Assembly: GCA_900321915.1 (NCBI GenBank)
Contig: ONXW01000163.1
Span: 1-9,786, forward strand
Direction of reading: 5' to 3'
DNA: 9,786 nt
Origin: an uncultured Eubacteriales bacterium
Lineage (GTDB): Bacteria > Bacillota > Clostridia > Lachnospirales > Lachnospiraceae
How positions within the stretch are numbered: the stretch's first letter is position 1; each line of letters begins with the position of its first letter. Shown here piece by piece: positions 1 to 6,424 of this stretch. The notes beneath the pieces were generated by a model that ran no database searches, had not been told where the DNA came from, and saw only the letters and a program-made list of their open reading frames with translations. The position numbers and the translations under genes were made by a program.

Positions 1-564
1 GGGGAAATCCTGGTGGACGGCCTCAGGGTCTCCCGCGAAAACCTGGCGCAGATCCGGAAGAAAACCGGGTTTGTGCTGCAGAATTCCGACAACCAGATGT
101 TCATGCCCACGGTCTTCGAGGATATGATGTTCGCCCCGCTGAACTACATGCTCAGCCGTGAGGAGGCTGAGGAGCGGGTGGACCGGGTGCTGGACACACT
201 GGGGCTGCAGGACCTGAAGTACCGGTACAACCATAAGATTTCCGGCGGGGAGAAACGGATGGCGGCCATCGCCACAATCCTCGCCATGGAGCCGGAGACC
301 ATCCTGATGGACGAGCCCACATCCGCCCTGGACCCCTGTAACCGGCGCATCGTCATCAACACCATACGGGGGCTTCCCCAGACGAAGCTTATCTCCTCCC
401 ACGACCTGGATATGATACTGGACACCTGCAGCCGGGTGATCCTCCTCTCGGACGGGAGGATCGCCGTCGACGGTCCCGCCGGGGAGATTCTCCGGGACAG
501 GGCGCTCCTGGAAGCCCATCACCTGGAGCTTCCCCTCAGCCTGAGCCGCCGGGAAAATTCGTGA
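1..564 (+). CDS. ABC transporter ATP-binding protein, CbiO/EcfA type (C-terminal part)
   Basis: The frame is open from the first base, so the gene begins upstream and only about 187 codons are seen; the Walker A loop is outside the window. Visible are the Q-loop region (LQNSDNQMF, about 76-102), the ABC signature SGGEKR (241-258), Walker B with catalytic Glu (ILMDEPTSALDP, 301-336) and the H-loop His in SSHDLDM (394-414). The DNQMF-PTV-ED pattern after the Q-loop and the tail ELPLSL are typical of the CbiO/EcfA subgroup, which powers uptake of cobalt, nickel or vitamins together with an EcfT/CbiQ transmembrane partner. Such ATPases act on the cytoplasmic face of the membrane. The substrate cannot be told from this part; the tail suggests a Co/Ni system, but this is inference. 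An intrinsic terminator follows directly, so it is the last gene of its own operon and is not cotranscribed by design with the Tad genes. The GTG at 13 is not a plausible start, because conserved sequence continues upstream. Confidence 0.9.
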   Translation, partial: GEILVDGLRVSRENLAQIRKKTGFVLQNSDNQMFMPTVFEDMMFAPLNYMLSREEAEERVDRVLDTLGLQDLKYRYNHKISGGEKRMAAIATILAMEPETILMDEPTSALDPCNRRIVINTIRGLPQTKLISSHDLDMILDTCSRVILLSDGRIAVDGPAGEILRDRALLEAHHLELPLSLSRRENS

Positions 565-573
565 AAACTTCAT

Positions 574-626
574 AAAAATATTTTTTACCGCCGGGGATTT
601 CATCCCTCCGGCGGTATTATTTTTGT
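574..626 (+). terminator. Intrinsic terminator after the ABC ATPase gene
   Basis: A 9-bp perfect GC-rich stem (586-594 TACCGCCGG with 608-616 CCGGCGGTA) closes a 13-nt apical region that can add a few weaker pairs. It is followed on the + strand by TATTATTTTTG and preceded by AAAAATATTTTTT, so it could work in both directions. It starts about 20 nt after the stop codon at 564. It separates the ABC operon from the Tad operon. Confidence 0.88.
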
Positions 627-653
627 CATAAATGCCGAACCTGAAACAGATGA

Positions 654-682
654 TTGACTTTTCGGGCCGGATATCGCATAAT
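654..682 (+). promoter_or_regulatory. Sigma-A-like promoter of the Tad operon
   Basis: TTGACT (654-659) and CATAAT (677-682) are separated by exactly 17 bp, five of six matches to consensus in each hexamer. Transcription would begin near 689, giving a leader of about 130 nt before the first gene. It lies in the only AT-richer stretch between the terminator and the first Tad gene. The same CATAAT -10 is found in the promoter ahead of pgi. Confidence 0.75.
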
Positions 683-744
683 GAGTGCACACTGACGGGG
701 GCTTCTCCGGCGCGTTCTGCGCACGGGCCCCGGAAACGTCGGTT

Positions 745-777
745 CCGGGAATTCAGCCGGGTTTCACCGGGAATTCA
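745..777 (+). repeat. Three short direct repeats in the Tad leader
   Basis: CCGGGAATTCA occurs at 745-755 and again at 767-777, exactly 22 bp apart, with a related CCGGGTTTCA at 757-766 between them. Each outer copy contains the palindrome GAATTC. The repeats lie in the predicted untranslated leader downstream of the promoter. They could be a regulator binding site or a structured leader element; no function can be assigned from sequence alone. The rest of the leader (690-744, 778-810) shows no convincing coding frame. Confidence 0.6.
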
Positions 778-810
778 CTGAAGAAGAAAGAAGAAACAGC
801 ATAAAAGGAA

Positions 811-818
811 AAAGGAGG
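811..818 (+). promoter_or_regulatory. Ribosome binding site fixing a TTG start
   Basis: AAAGGAGG ends 4 nt before the TTG at 823. No ATG or GTG in this frame lies nearby, and the conserved family N-terminus (DYRTYHLS) begins only six codons after the TTG, so this site supports initiation at the rare codon. Confidence 0.7.
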
Positions 819-822
819 GAGA

Positions 823-1572
823 TTGGGAGATCTTTGCGATTACCGGACATATCATCTGTCCGCGGCGGAATGGGCAAAGCATTTTCTTACGGCAGCAGGC
901 GCGGCGGGCGCCGCGGCCTATGTTTTTTACAGGTCTTTACCGGTATTTATCGGGTTTCTTCCGCTTGCCGCGCTGTGGCCGTTTTACCTGCGCAGGCGCC
1001 TGGGGGAGCAGCGGCGGGAGACGCTCCGCCTGCAGTTTAAGGAGGGGATCCTCGCCCTGGCCTCCGCCCTGGAGTCGGGGTATTCGGTGGAAAATGCCTT
1101 CGCTGCCAGTCTTGCGGACCCCCGCGATATGTACGGGGAAGACGGGATGATCACCAGGGAGTTTTCTTACATTGTGCAGCAGCTTCGCATGAACCGGACG
1201 GTGGAATCCCTGCTTTCCGGATTTGCCGCCAGGAGCGGCGTGGAGGAGATCGAGAATTTCGCGGAGATATTTGCCGTCTCCAAGAGAAGCCGGGGCGGCG
1301 TGGGTTCGGTGATCGCCCACGTGACCCGGGTGATAAGCCAGAAGATTGAAGTCCGGGAGGAGATACGGAACATGACCGCGGAAAAGCAGTTTGAGCAGCG
1401 GATTATGAACATGATCCCGTTTTTTATTGTTATCTATGTGGATTCCACATCTCCGGGCTTCTTCGACTGCATGTACACGACGGTGATCGGCAGGATTGTC
1501 ATGACGGCCTGTCTCGGGGTTTATCTCGTATCCCTGGCGCTGGCGGGGCATTTCCTGCGGATAGAGATCTGA
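823..1572 (+). CDS. TadB-like type II secretion system F-domain membrane protein
   Basis: This 249-aa protein is an inner-membrane platform subunit of a Tad/Flp (type IVb) pilus machine, of the T2SS-F (GspF) family. Two hydrophobic segments near the N-terminus (about residues 21-36 and 38-56) are followed by a cytoplasmic helical domain (about 65-190) with the hallmark pattern FKEGILALASALESGYSVE at 72-90, and two C-terminal membrane segments (about 196-207 and 221-244). The F-domain helix pattern and the C-terminal IMN-IPF-I segment fit TadB proteins of Lachnospiraceae. Translation starts at TTG, chosen because of the strong ribosome site just upstream and because the conserved N-terminus begins here. 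It is the first gene of the operon. In the usual order a CpaF/TadA motor ATPase gene precedes it; here it does not. TadB and TadC together are thought to transmit ATPase movement to pilin insertion. Confidence 0.88.
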   Translation: MGDLCDYRTYHLSAAEWAKHFLTAAGAAGAAAYVFYRSLPVFIGFLPLAALWPFYLRRRLGEQRRETLRLQFKEGILALASALESGYSVENAFAASLADPRDMYGEDGMITREFSYIVQQLRMNRTVESLLSGFAARSGVEEIENFAEIFAVSKRSRGGVGSVIAHVTRVISQKIEVREEIRNMTAEKQFEQRIMNMIPFFIVIYVDSTSPGFFDCMYTTVIGRIVMTACLGVYLVSLALAGHFLRIEI

Positions 1573-1583
1573 GGAAAAAGCCT

Positions 1584-2807
1584 ATGAAAATTCAGTTCTG
1601 GGTCCGGGGCGCCCCGGACAGGCGGCAGGTTCTCGCCGTTCTCGCCGGGCTTCTGATTGCGGCGCTCGTGTACGCGGGGGGCGTGAAGGAAGCGCAGCTG
1701 GAGGAGGGATATCTTCTGGATCGGCCGGAACCGGGCCTGGAGGCGCGGACGGAGGAGCTGGTCGTGGACGGCCCGGAGGGGGAATCGGTCATCCCTGTGG
1801 AGGTTACGGCCAGGAAGTATTCCCCGGAGGAGGCGGCTGCGGAGATGGACAGGATTGCGGACCGGCTGGGGGAGGAGCTCATGGGCGGCAATATTTCCCC
1901 GGAAGAGGTGCGGTTCCCGCTGGTCTTTGCCGGGACGGGGAACGACGCCGTCACCGCGGAGTGGAGGCCGGAGGATACGGATTATATCGAATCTGACGGC
2001 ACGGTCCGGAACGGCGGGCTGCCGGAGGAAGGGCTTGCCACGGGGGTTAAGCTGATTCTCCGGACGGAGGATATGGTCCGGGAGTATTATTTTCCCGTCA
2101 GGCTGTATCCGCCGGATCCGGACGGAGAGTCCCGCTTTGCCCGGGGCCTGGAGCAGGAGATCAAAAGGGCGGACGGGGAGAGCCCGACGGAATCCAGGCT
2201 GGCCCTTCCGGAAAGCTATATGGGAGAGCCCCTGCGGTACCGCCGGAAGACGGCGGGGGACTGGATGCTGTTCCCGGCGCTGGGATTCGGCGCCGCGGCG
2301 ATGATGCCCCTGCTGGACCGGCAGAGGGAGAAGGAGAAGAAGAAGGAGCGGGACCTGCAGATGATGCGGGATTACCCGGAGATTATCTCCCGCCTGGTGG
2401 TGTATTCCGGGGCCGGGCTTCCGGTGCGGAAGGCCTGGGAGCGGATTGTCGCTGAGTATGAGAGGACGGAAGGCGGGCACGCGGCCTACGATGAGATGGC
2501 GAAGGCCTGGCATATGATGCAGCGGGGGGTTCCGGAGCTTACGGCGTATGAGAGCTTCGCGGCGGCCTGCCGCAGCCTTCCCTACCGGAAGATGGCGGGG
2601 CTTTTGTCCCAGAACATCCGCAACGGGTCGGAGAAGATGCGGGAAGCCCTGGAGCTGGAGATGGAGAATGCCTTCGAGCAGCGGAAAAACCTGGCCAGGC
2701 GCCAGGGCGAGCAGGCCTCCACCAGGCTGCTCCTGCCCCTTCTGCTGATGCTGATGATAGTGATGGTTATGGTTTCCGTCCCCGCGTTCCTGGCCTTCGG
2801 GCTGTAG
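1584..2807 (+). CDS. TadC-like F-domain protein with extra N-terminal extracytoplasmic domain
   Basis: This 407-aa protein is the second platform subunit. A membrane segment at about residues 15-32 is followed by some 190 residues that are acidic and without hydrophobic stretches (about 35-222), then a second membrane segment (226-245), a highly charged stretch (246-258, rich in Lys and Glu), an F-type cytoplasmic domain (about 259-370, with DYPEIISRLVVYSGAGLPVRKAW at 263-285 matching the TadC pattern), and a long C-terminal membrane segment (381-406). With the F domain in the cytoplasm, the 35-222 region would lie outside the membrane. Ordinary TadC proteins are about 300 aa and lack such a domain; its sequence resembles nothing I recognise. 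A GAGGAAAAAG ribosome site overlaps the upstream stop, with an 11-nt gap between genes, which indicates cotranscription. The F-domain assignment is secure; the role of the added domain (pilus alignment or contact with the cell wall) is inference. Confidence 0.82.
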   Translation: MKIQFWVRGAPDRRQVLAVLAGLLIAALVYAGGVKEAQLEEGYLLDRPEPGLEARTEELVVDGPEGESVIPVEVTARKYSPEEAAAEMDRIADRLGEELMGGNISPEEVRFPLVFAGTGNDAVTAEWRPEDTDYIESDGTVRNGGLPEEGLATGVKLILRTEDMVREYYFPVRLYPPDPDGESRFARGLEQEIKRADGESPTESRLALPESYMGEPLRYRRKTAGDWMLFPALGFGAAAMMPLLDRQREKEKKKERDLQMMRDYPEIISRLVVYSGAGLPVRKAWERIVAEYERTEGGHAAYDEMAKAWHMMQRGVPELTAYESFAAACRSLPYRKMAGLLSQNIRNGSEKMREALELEMENAFEQRKNLARRQGEQASTRLLLPLLLMLMIVMVMVSVPAFLAFGL

Positions 2808-2896
2808 CTGAGGCGGGGGAGTGCGGGATGCGTGAGAAAGATACAGGAAGATGAGACGGGAGAAGATTCCGGTGACAGCAGGAAAGGAGAAAAGCG

Positions 2897-3070
2897 ATGG
2901 GAAAAGAATGGATGGAGTTTCTCCGGGAAGAAGACGGCGTCGGCGTGATAGAACTGGTGCTGATCCTGGTGGTGCTGATTGGACTGGTCATTGTATTCAA
3001 GAAAAACATCAACACGCTGCTGGAGAGTATCTTTAAGCAGATCAACAGTTCGGCAAAACAGGTGTATTAA
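2897..3070 (+). CDS. Flp1-like type IVb pilin precursor, 57 aa
   Basis: A very small gene easily missed by length cut-offs. The product begins with a short charged leader ending EEDG, followed by VGVIE and a hydrophobic helix (about residues 17-34, LVLILVVLIGLVIVF), then a short amphipathic tail to the C-terminal Tyr. This is the class III prepilin signal: cleavage after Gly14 leaves Glu at position +5 of the mature protein, as in Flp and Flp1-like pilins. The mature subunit would be 43 residues and would polymerise through its hydrophobic helix. AAAGGAG at 2883-2889 lies 7 nt before the ATG. It is flanked by TadC-like and DUF5702-like genes and the A24 peptidase encoded downstream is the likely processing enzyme. 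The 89 nt before it (2808-2896) is the largest gap inside the operon; I see no clear promoter or hairpin in it. Assigned with high confidence from motif and context. Confidence 0.9.
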   Translation: MGKEWMEFLREEDGVGVIELVLILVVLIGLVIVFKKNINTLLESIFKQINSSAKQVY

Positions 3071-3090
3071 CCCCTGAAAACGGAGGGCGG

Positions 3091-5004
3091 ATGGGACAGA
3101 AGGCGGCCATGGGCAGAACCGACGGATCCATAACAGTATTTTTATGTCTTACGCTGACCTGCATCATGGCGCTCATCGGGGGCCTGTACGAATCGGCGAG
3201 GGCTGCGGGCTGCGGCTTTTACATGCAGATGGCGCTGGACTCGGCGCTGGATTCCGCCGCAGCCTGCTATCACCGGGGGCTGTGGGACCGGTACCGCGTG
3301 TTCGGGTACTGGTGCGGCGGCCCGGAGGCCCTGGAGGAGGACCTTATGCCGTACATCACGTCATACATGGACGAAACCCCCTACTACCGTCTCTCGGGAA
3401 GCCGGGTGGAGACGACGGACCTCCTGTTCCTGACGGACCGGGAGGGGGAATTCCTTGAGCAGGAGATCGTCGAGTACATGAAGCTTGGGGTTTTCAGCGG
3501 CCTGCCGGAGCCCGGGGAGGCGGAGAAGGCGGGAAACCTCCTTCACCAGGCGGGCGGCTTCGGAAAGGTCCTCGGAACCTACAAGGTAAACGGCAGGGAT
3601 GTGCTCAGGCTGGAGAAGGCCGCGGAGGCCATCCAGGAAAACCTGGACCGGCAGACCGGATGGATGCGGGAGGCGGACGAGGCCCTGGAGGACGGGGACG
3701 GAGGCAGGTTTACCAGCCTTACCGGAAAGGTGAAGGATGAGTGCCGTAAGATGCCGAAGCTTGTGGAAAAGTATGAGAAAGAAGCTGACAGGCTGGAGAA
3801 AAAGCTTACGGAGAGCGAGAAGGAAGCGGAGGAAGAAGCGGAAAATATGAACTCTGTCCAGGCGGAGATCGCAAAGAGCGAGATCAGCGAATACGGGTCT
3901 TATATCCGGAAGGACGGGGAGAGGAGGAAGCAGATTGTTCAGGCAGGGACAAAATCCGAAGAAAACACGGAGACGGCAGACCGTGCCCTGGAGAGGGCGG
4001 AGCGGGTACAGGAGATTATCGATTCCTGGGATGAGGATGAGGACGACGACCATGACGAGGAGGATGAGATACAGCTCTGGCGCACGGTGCTGAGTGTTAC
4101 CGCGCGCTATCACCGGAACACTGAGGTTGTGAGCGGGAAGCGGGACAAGAAGAAAATGCGCACGCTGGAAGGACTGGGAGACCTGACAGCCGACGCCATT
4201 TTCCGGCTGTGCATTCCGAAAAACATGGAAGTTTCGGGAGCGGCTTCCGCGGGAACCGGCTTTCCTTCGGCGCAGGAAGGCGTGACGGGAGGCTTTGCGT
4301 TTCCGGGACGTGGGGAGAATCCCCTTCTGGCCGTGCGGGACACCGTGCTGTTTTCCGAGTACGGGCTGCGGTATTTCCCGCAGGCGGTGCAGGGGGAGAA
4401 AAGCGCGGGACTGCAGTACGAGACGGAGTACCTGCTGGCGGGGCACCTGTCAGACCGGGAAAACCTGCGGGATATCGTGAACCGGCTTGTGCTGGTGAGG
4501 ACGGCCCTGAACATGGTAAGCATCATGCAGGACGCCGGCAAAAAGGCCGAAGCGCAGGCGGCCGCCATGGCCATCGCGGGAACGACCGTGGTGCTGGCCC
4601 CCCTGGTTACGGTTCTCTACTACATGATCCTCACGGTGTGGTCGATGCTGGAAGCCATCGCCGACGTGCGGGAACTGCTGTCGGGAGGAAAGATACCTCT
4701 CTTCAAGGGGCCGGAGGACTGGCGTATCTCCCCGGAAGGGTTCCTGGAGTACGGGACCGGCGTGCTTGACAGCGAATCCGGCGGGGCAGGCAGCGGGATG
4801 AGCTACCGGGACTGGATGCGGCTGCAGCTTCTGCTCACGGACCGGAAGACAGTCCGGTTCCGGATGATGGATATGATGCAGGAGAACCTGCAGGAGAAAG
4901 ACAGCACATTTCTCATGGCGGAGTGCGCGTTCCGGATGGAAGCGGAGTTTTCCGGGAAGGGCGTGATGATACCGCTCCGCAGGAGGGCGGTGAAGGAGTA
5001 TTAG
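3091..5004 (+). CDS. DUF5702-like Tad-associated membrane protein
   Basis: This 637-aa protein opens with a pilin-like segment: a short basic leader, Gly12-Ser13-Ile-Thr-Val-Phe and a hydrophobic helix (about residues 13-32), followed by a conserved block with ESAR (34-37) and LDSAAACYHRGLWDRYRVFGY (53-73). This pattern, and the C-terminal block SYRDWMRLQLLLTDR (571-585) with MMDMMQ, match the DUF5702 family found in Clostridia Tad clusters; I recognise it by pattern only. Residues about 213-310 are a strongly charged probable coiled coil, ending in an acidic run (314-326, ten Asp/Glu-rich positions with one His). A second hydrophobic segment lies at about 493-521. The large region between the two membrane segments is probably outside the cell. 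Unlike Flp, position +5 after the Gly is Phe, not Glu, so processing by the prepilin peptidase is uncertain. The ATG follows CGGAGGGCGG and a 20-nt gap. Function unknown; an accessory or structural pilus part is inference. Confidence 0.8.
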   Translation: MGQKAAMGRTDGSITVFLCLTLTCIMALIGGLYESARAAGCGFYMQMALDSALDSAAACYHRGLWDRYRVFGYWCGGPEALEEDLMPYITSYMDETPYYRLSGSRVETTDLLFLTDREGEFLEQEIVEYMKLGVFSGLPEPGEAEKAGNLLHQAGGFGKVLGTYKVNGRDVLRLEKAAEAIQENLDRQTGWMREADEALEDGDGGRFTSLTGKVKDECRKMPKLVEKYEKEADRLEKKLTESEKEAEEEAENMNSVQAEIAKSEISEYGSYIRKDGERRKQIVQAGTKSEENTETADRALERAERVQEIIDSWDEDEDDDHDEEDEIQLWRTVLSVTARYHRNTEVVSGKRDKKKMRTLEGLGDLTADAIFRLCIPKNMEVSGAASAGTGFPSAQEGVTGGFAFPGRGENPLLAVRDTVLFSEYGLRYFPQAVQGEKSAGLQYETEYLLAGHLSDRENLRDIVNRLVLVRTALNMVSIMQDAGKKAEAQAAAMAIAGTTVVLAPLVTVLYYMILTVWSMLEAIADVRELLSGGKIPLFKGPEDWRISPEGFLEYGTGVLDSESGGAGSGMSYRDWMRLQLLLTDRKTVRFRMMDMMQENLQEKDSTFLMAECAFRMEAEFSGKGVMIPLRRRAVKEY

Positions 5005-5016
5005 AAAGGAGGCCGG

Positions 5017-5946
5017 ATGCGCGGACAGGGCGGGAGCAGGGTGACAGTAACTGTAAAAGCGAAAAATAAGATGTGCCTCTCCAAGTACAGGAAATTCCTT
5101 ACCCTTGCAGAAAAACCCGAGACCCCCGTCCTGTCCGCACATCCGGAGAAGGGTTTCTCCGCCGGCCTCACGCTGGAGGCGTCGCTGGCGCTGAGCCTGT
5201 TCATTTTCACGGTTATCCTGATCGCCATTCCCATAGATATGCTGGACACCCAGCGGCGGATCCAGATGACGGTGGAGAGCGCGGCCAGGGAGGCGGCCTG
5301 CGCGGCGCCTCTCCTCCGGGAGAAGGGGGAAGGAGAAGCCGGGGAGGCGGCGGAAGAATCCGGGGGCGCGAATCTCCTGACTTCCGCGGCGGCACAGGCG
5401 TATCTCTATGAAAAGATCAGGGCCGCCGGCGGCCCGAAGACGGAAAATATCATCGTTATCCGGAGCGCCGTGCGGGAAAACGGGGACGAAGTGGATTTCC
5501 GGGCGGATTACCGGATACGCCTGCCGTTTAAGGTGTTTGTCCTCTCCTCTATCCCGTTTTCCGCAAGGAGCCGGAAGCACGGGTGGACCGGCCGGGACGG
5601 GAAGGCCGGGAGCGGGACCTCCGGCGGCAGGGAGGAGAAGATGGTTTATGTCGGCAGGGACAGCACCAGGTACCACGTGTCGCCGGCCTGCCACTATATT
5701 TCCAACGAAATACACAGGATCCCGAAGGGAAGCATTGCCGGGCTCCGGAATGACGCCGGCAGGAGCTACCGGCCCTGCCGCATCTGCGGGGGAGAACCGG
5801 CTTCGGAATACTATGTGCTTCCTGCGGGGGAAACGTACCACACGAGGGCGGACTGTTCCTCCCTCTCCTACTATGTGCGGCAGGTCCCCCTCAGCGAAGC
5901 GGAGCACCTGGGACCCTGTTCCTACTGCGCGGGAGGACACGGATGA
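5017..5946 (+). CDS. TadE-like pseudopilin with two C-terminal Cys/His (zinc-ribbon-like) motifs
   Basis: A 309-aa protein. After an unusually long polar leader of about 49 residues comes a pseudopilin segment (AGLTLEASLALSLFIF, about 49-64) and one membrane helix to about residue 76. Cutting after Ala49 would put Glu at +5, as in TadE proteins. Residues 80-185 resemble a TadE body. The C-terminal part holds two related units: Tyr219-His220-x4-Cys225 with Cys254-x2-Cys257, and Tyr274-His275-x4-Cys280 with Cys301-x2-Cys304. This YH-x4-C...C-x2-C pattern recalls the short Ada-like metal-binding segments seen on the ends of some clostridial proteins, and suggests two bound zinc ions, on the outer side of the membrane if topology is as usual for TadE. 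AAAGGAGG lies 4 nt before the ATG; the stop overlaps the next ATG (ATGA), which indicates translational coupling to the peptidase gene. TadE-type assignment is firm, metal binding is inference. Confidence 0.8.
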   Translation: MRGQGGSRVTVTVKAKNKMCLSKYRKFLTLAEKPETPVLSAHPEKGFSAGLTLEASLALSLFIFTVILIAIPIDMLDTQRRIQMTVESAAREAACAAPLLREKGEGEAGEAAEESGGANLLTSAAAQAYLYEKIRAAGGPKTENIIVIRSAVRENGDEVDFRADYRIRLPFKVFVLSSIPFSARSRKHGWTGRDGKAGSGTSGGREEKMVYVGRDSTRYHVSPACHYISNEIHRIPKGSIAGLRNDAGRSYRPCRICGGEPASEYYVLPAGETYHTRADCSSLSYYVRQVPLSEAEHLGPCSYCAGGHG

Positions 5947-6392
5947 CAGAGTATGTGCGGATGATAATGTTCGGGGGATTTCTCCTCACCGCCGCGGCGG
6001 AGGATATGCGGCACCGGAAGGTCAGCCGGAGGCTCCTTTTAACCGCGGCCGTCTGCGGGATTCCCTGGGGGCTGCGCGGGGCTTTCTGCGGCTGCGCGGC
6101 ATCCTTTGCGGCGGGGTTTCTTCCGGGCGCTATGCTTCTTCTGCTCTCCCGGCTTTCCCAGGGGGCGGTGGGATCCGGGGACGGCATGTTTTTTCTCGCC
6201 GCGGCCCTGTACCTGCCGGCGGATGAACTTTTCGGCCTGTTCTTCGGGGGGATGATGTTGTGCGGGCTGTATTCCGCCGCGGTGATCGCAAAAAGGATTT
6301 TTTCGAACCGATCCGCCCGATCCTGCCGCGTGGCGTTTCTGCCGTTCCTGGTGCCGGTCTGGTTCCTGCAGGCGGTTTCCGGATACAGGTAA
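5943..6392 (+). CDS. A24 family prepilin peptidase (TadV/CpaA-like)
   Basis: This 149-aa integral membrane aspartic protease cleaves class III leaders of Flp-type pilins and pseudopilins. Both catalytic aspartates are present: Asp21 in the AAAEDMRHRKVS segment (the D-x-R-x-R-x-I/V-P/S motif) and Asp80 in GSGDGMFF (the GxGD motif). Hydrophobic helices are seen at about residues 5-20, 31-45, 52-69, 82-93, 96-117 and 130-145. The length is right for the short CpaA/TadV class, which lacks the N-terminal methylase domain of PilD. Its ATG overlaps the stop of the TadE-like gene by four bases. The likely substrates (pilin at 2897, pseudopilins at 5017 and 6425) are all encoded in the same operon. 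The last codons are part of a 20-bp tandem duplication described separately. Confidence 0.92.
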   Translation: MTEYVRMIMFGGFLLTAAAEDMRHRKVSRRLLLTAAVCGIPWGLRGAFCGCAASFAAGFLPGAMLLLLSRLSQGAVGSGDGMFFLAAALYLPADELFGLFFGGMMLCGLYSAAVIAKRIFSNRSARSCRVAFLPFLVPVWFLQAVSGYR

Positions 6393-6413
6393 AGGTTTCC
6401 GGATACGGATAAA
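6374..6413 (+). repeat. 20-bp tandem duplication across the peptidase stop codon
   Basis: Two adjacent 20-bp units (6374-6393 and 6394-6413) begin with the same GGTTTCCGGATAC and differ at only three positions in the last seven bases. The first unit encodes the end of the peptidase including its TAA; the second is untranslated and leads into the GGGGG of the next gene's ribosome site. It looks like a fairly recent local duplication. Confidence 0.85.
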
Positions 6414-6424
6414 GGGGGAAATGT

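Noticed and set aside
642..667. TGAAAC at 642-647 as an ECF-type -35 that would link the sigma factor to the Tad operon
   Set aside because: No CGTC/CGTA-like -10 is found at 15-17 bp; the overlapping TTGACT-17-CATAAT is a much better promoter.
690..800. Open reading frame in the Tad leader as a possible remnant of a cpaF gene
   Set aside because: The translated stretches show none of the ATPase motifs and no good start; it reads as untranslated leader.
2851..3036. 61-codon + strand frame overlapping the pilin
   Set aside because: It is in a different frame from the clear Flp pilin, is Arg-rich and lacks pilin or other features.
4450..5940. Long minus-strand open frame of about 496 codons, and similar ones at 1521-2513, 3361-4446, 5891-6967 and 7124-8344
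   Set aside because: They lie opposite well-supported + strand genes, are full of Pro, Arg, Gly and His as expected for shadows of GC-rich coding sequence, and have no ribosome sites or recognisable motifs.
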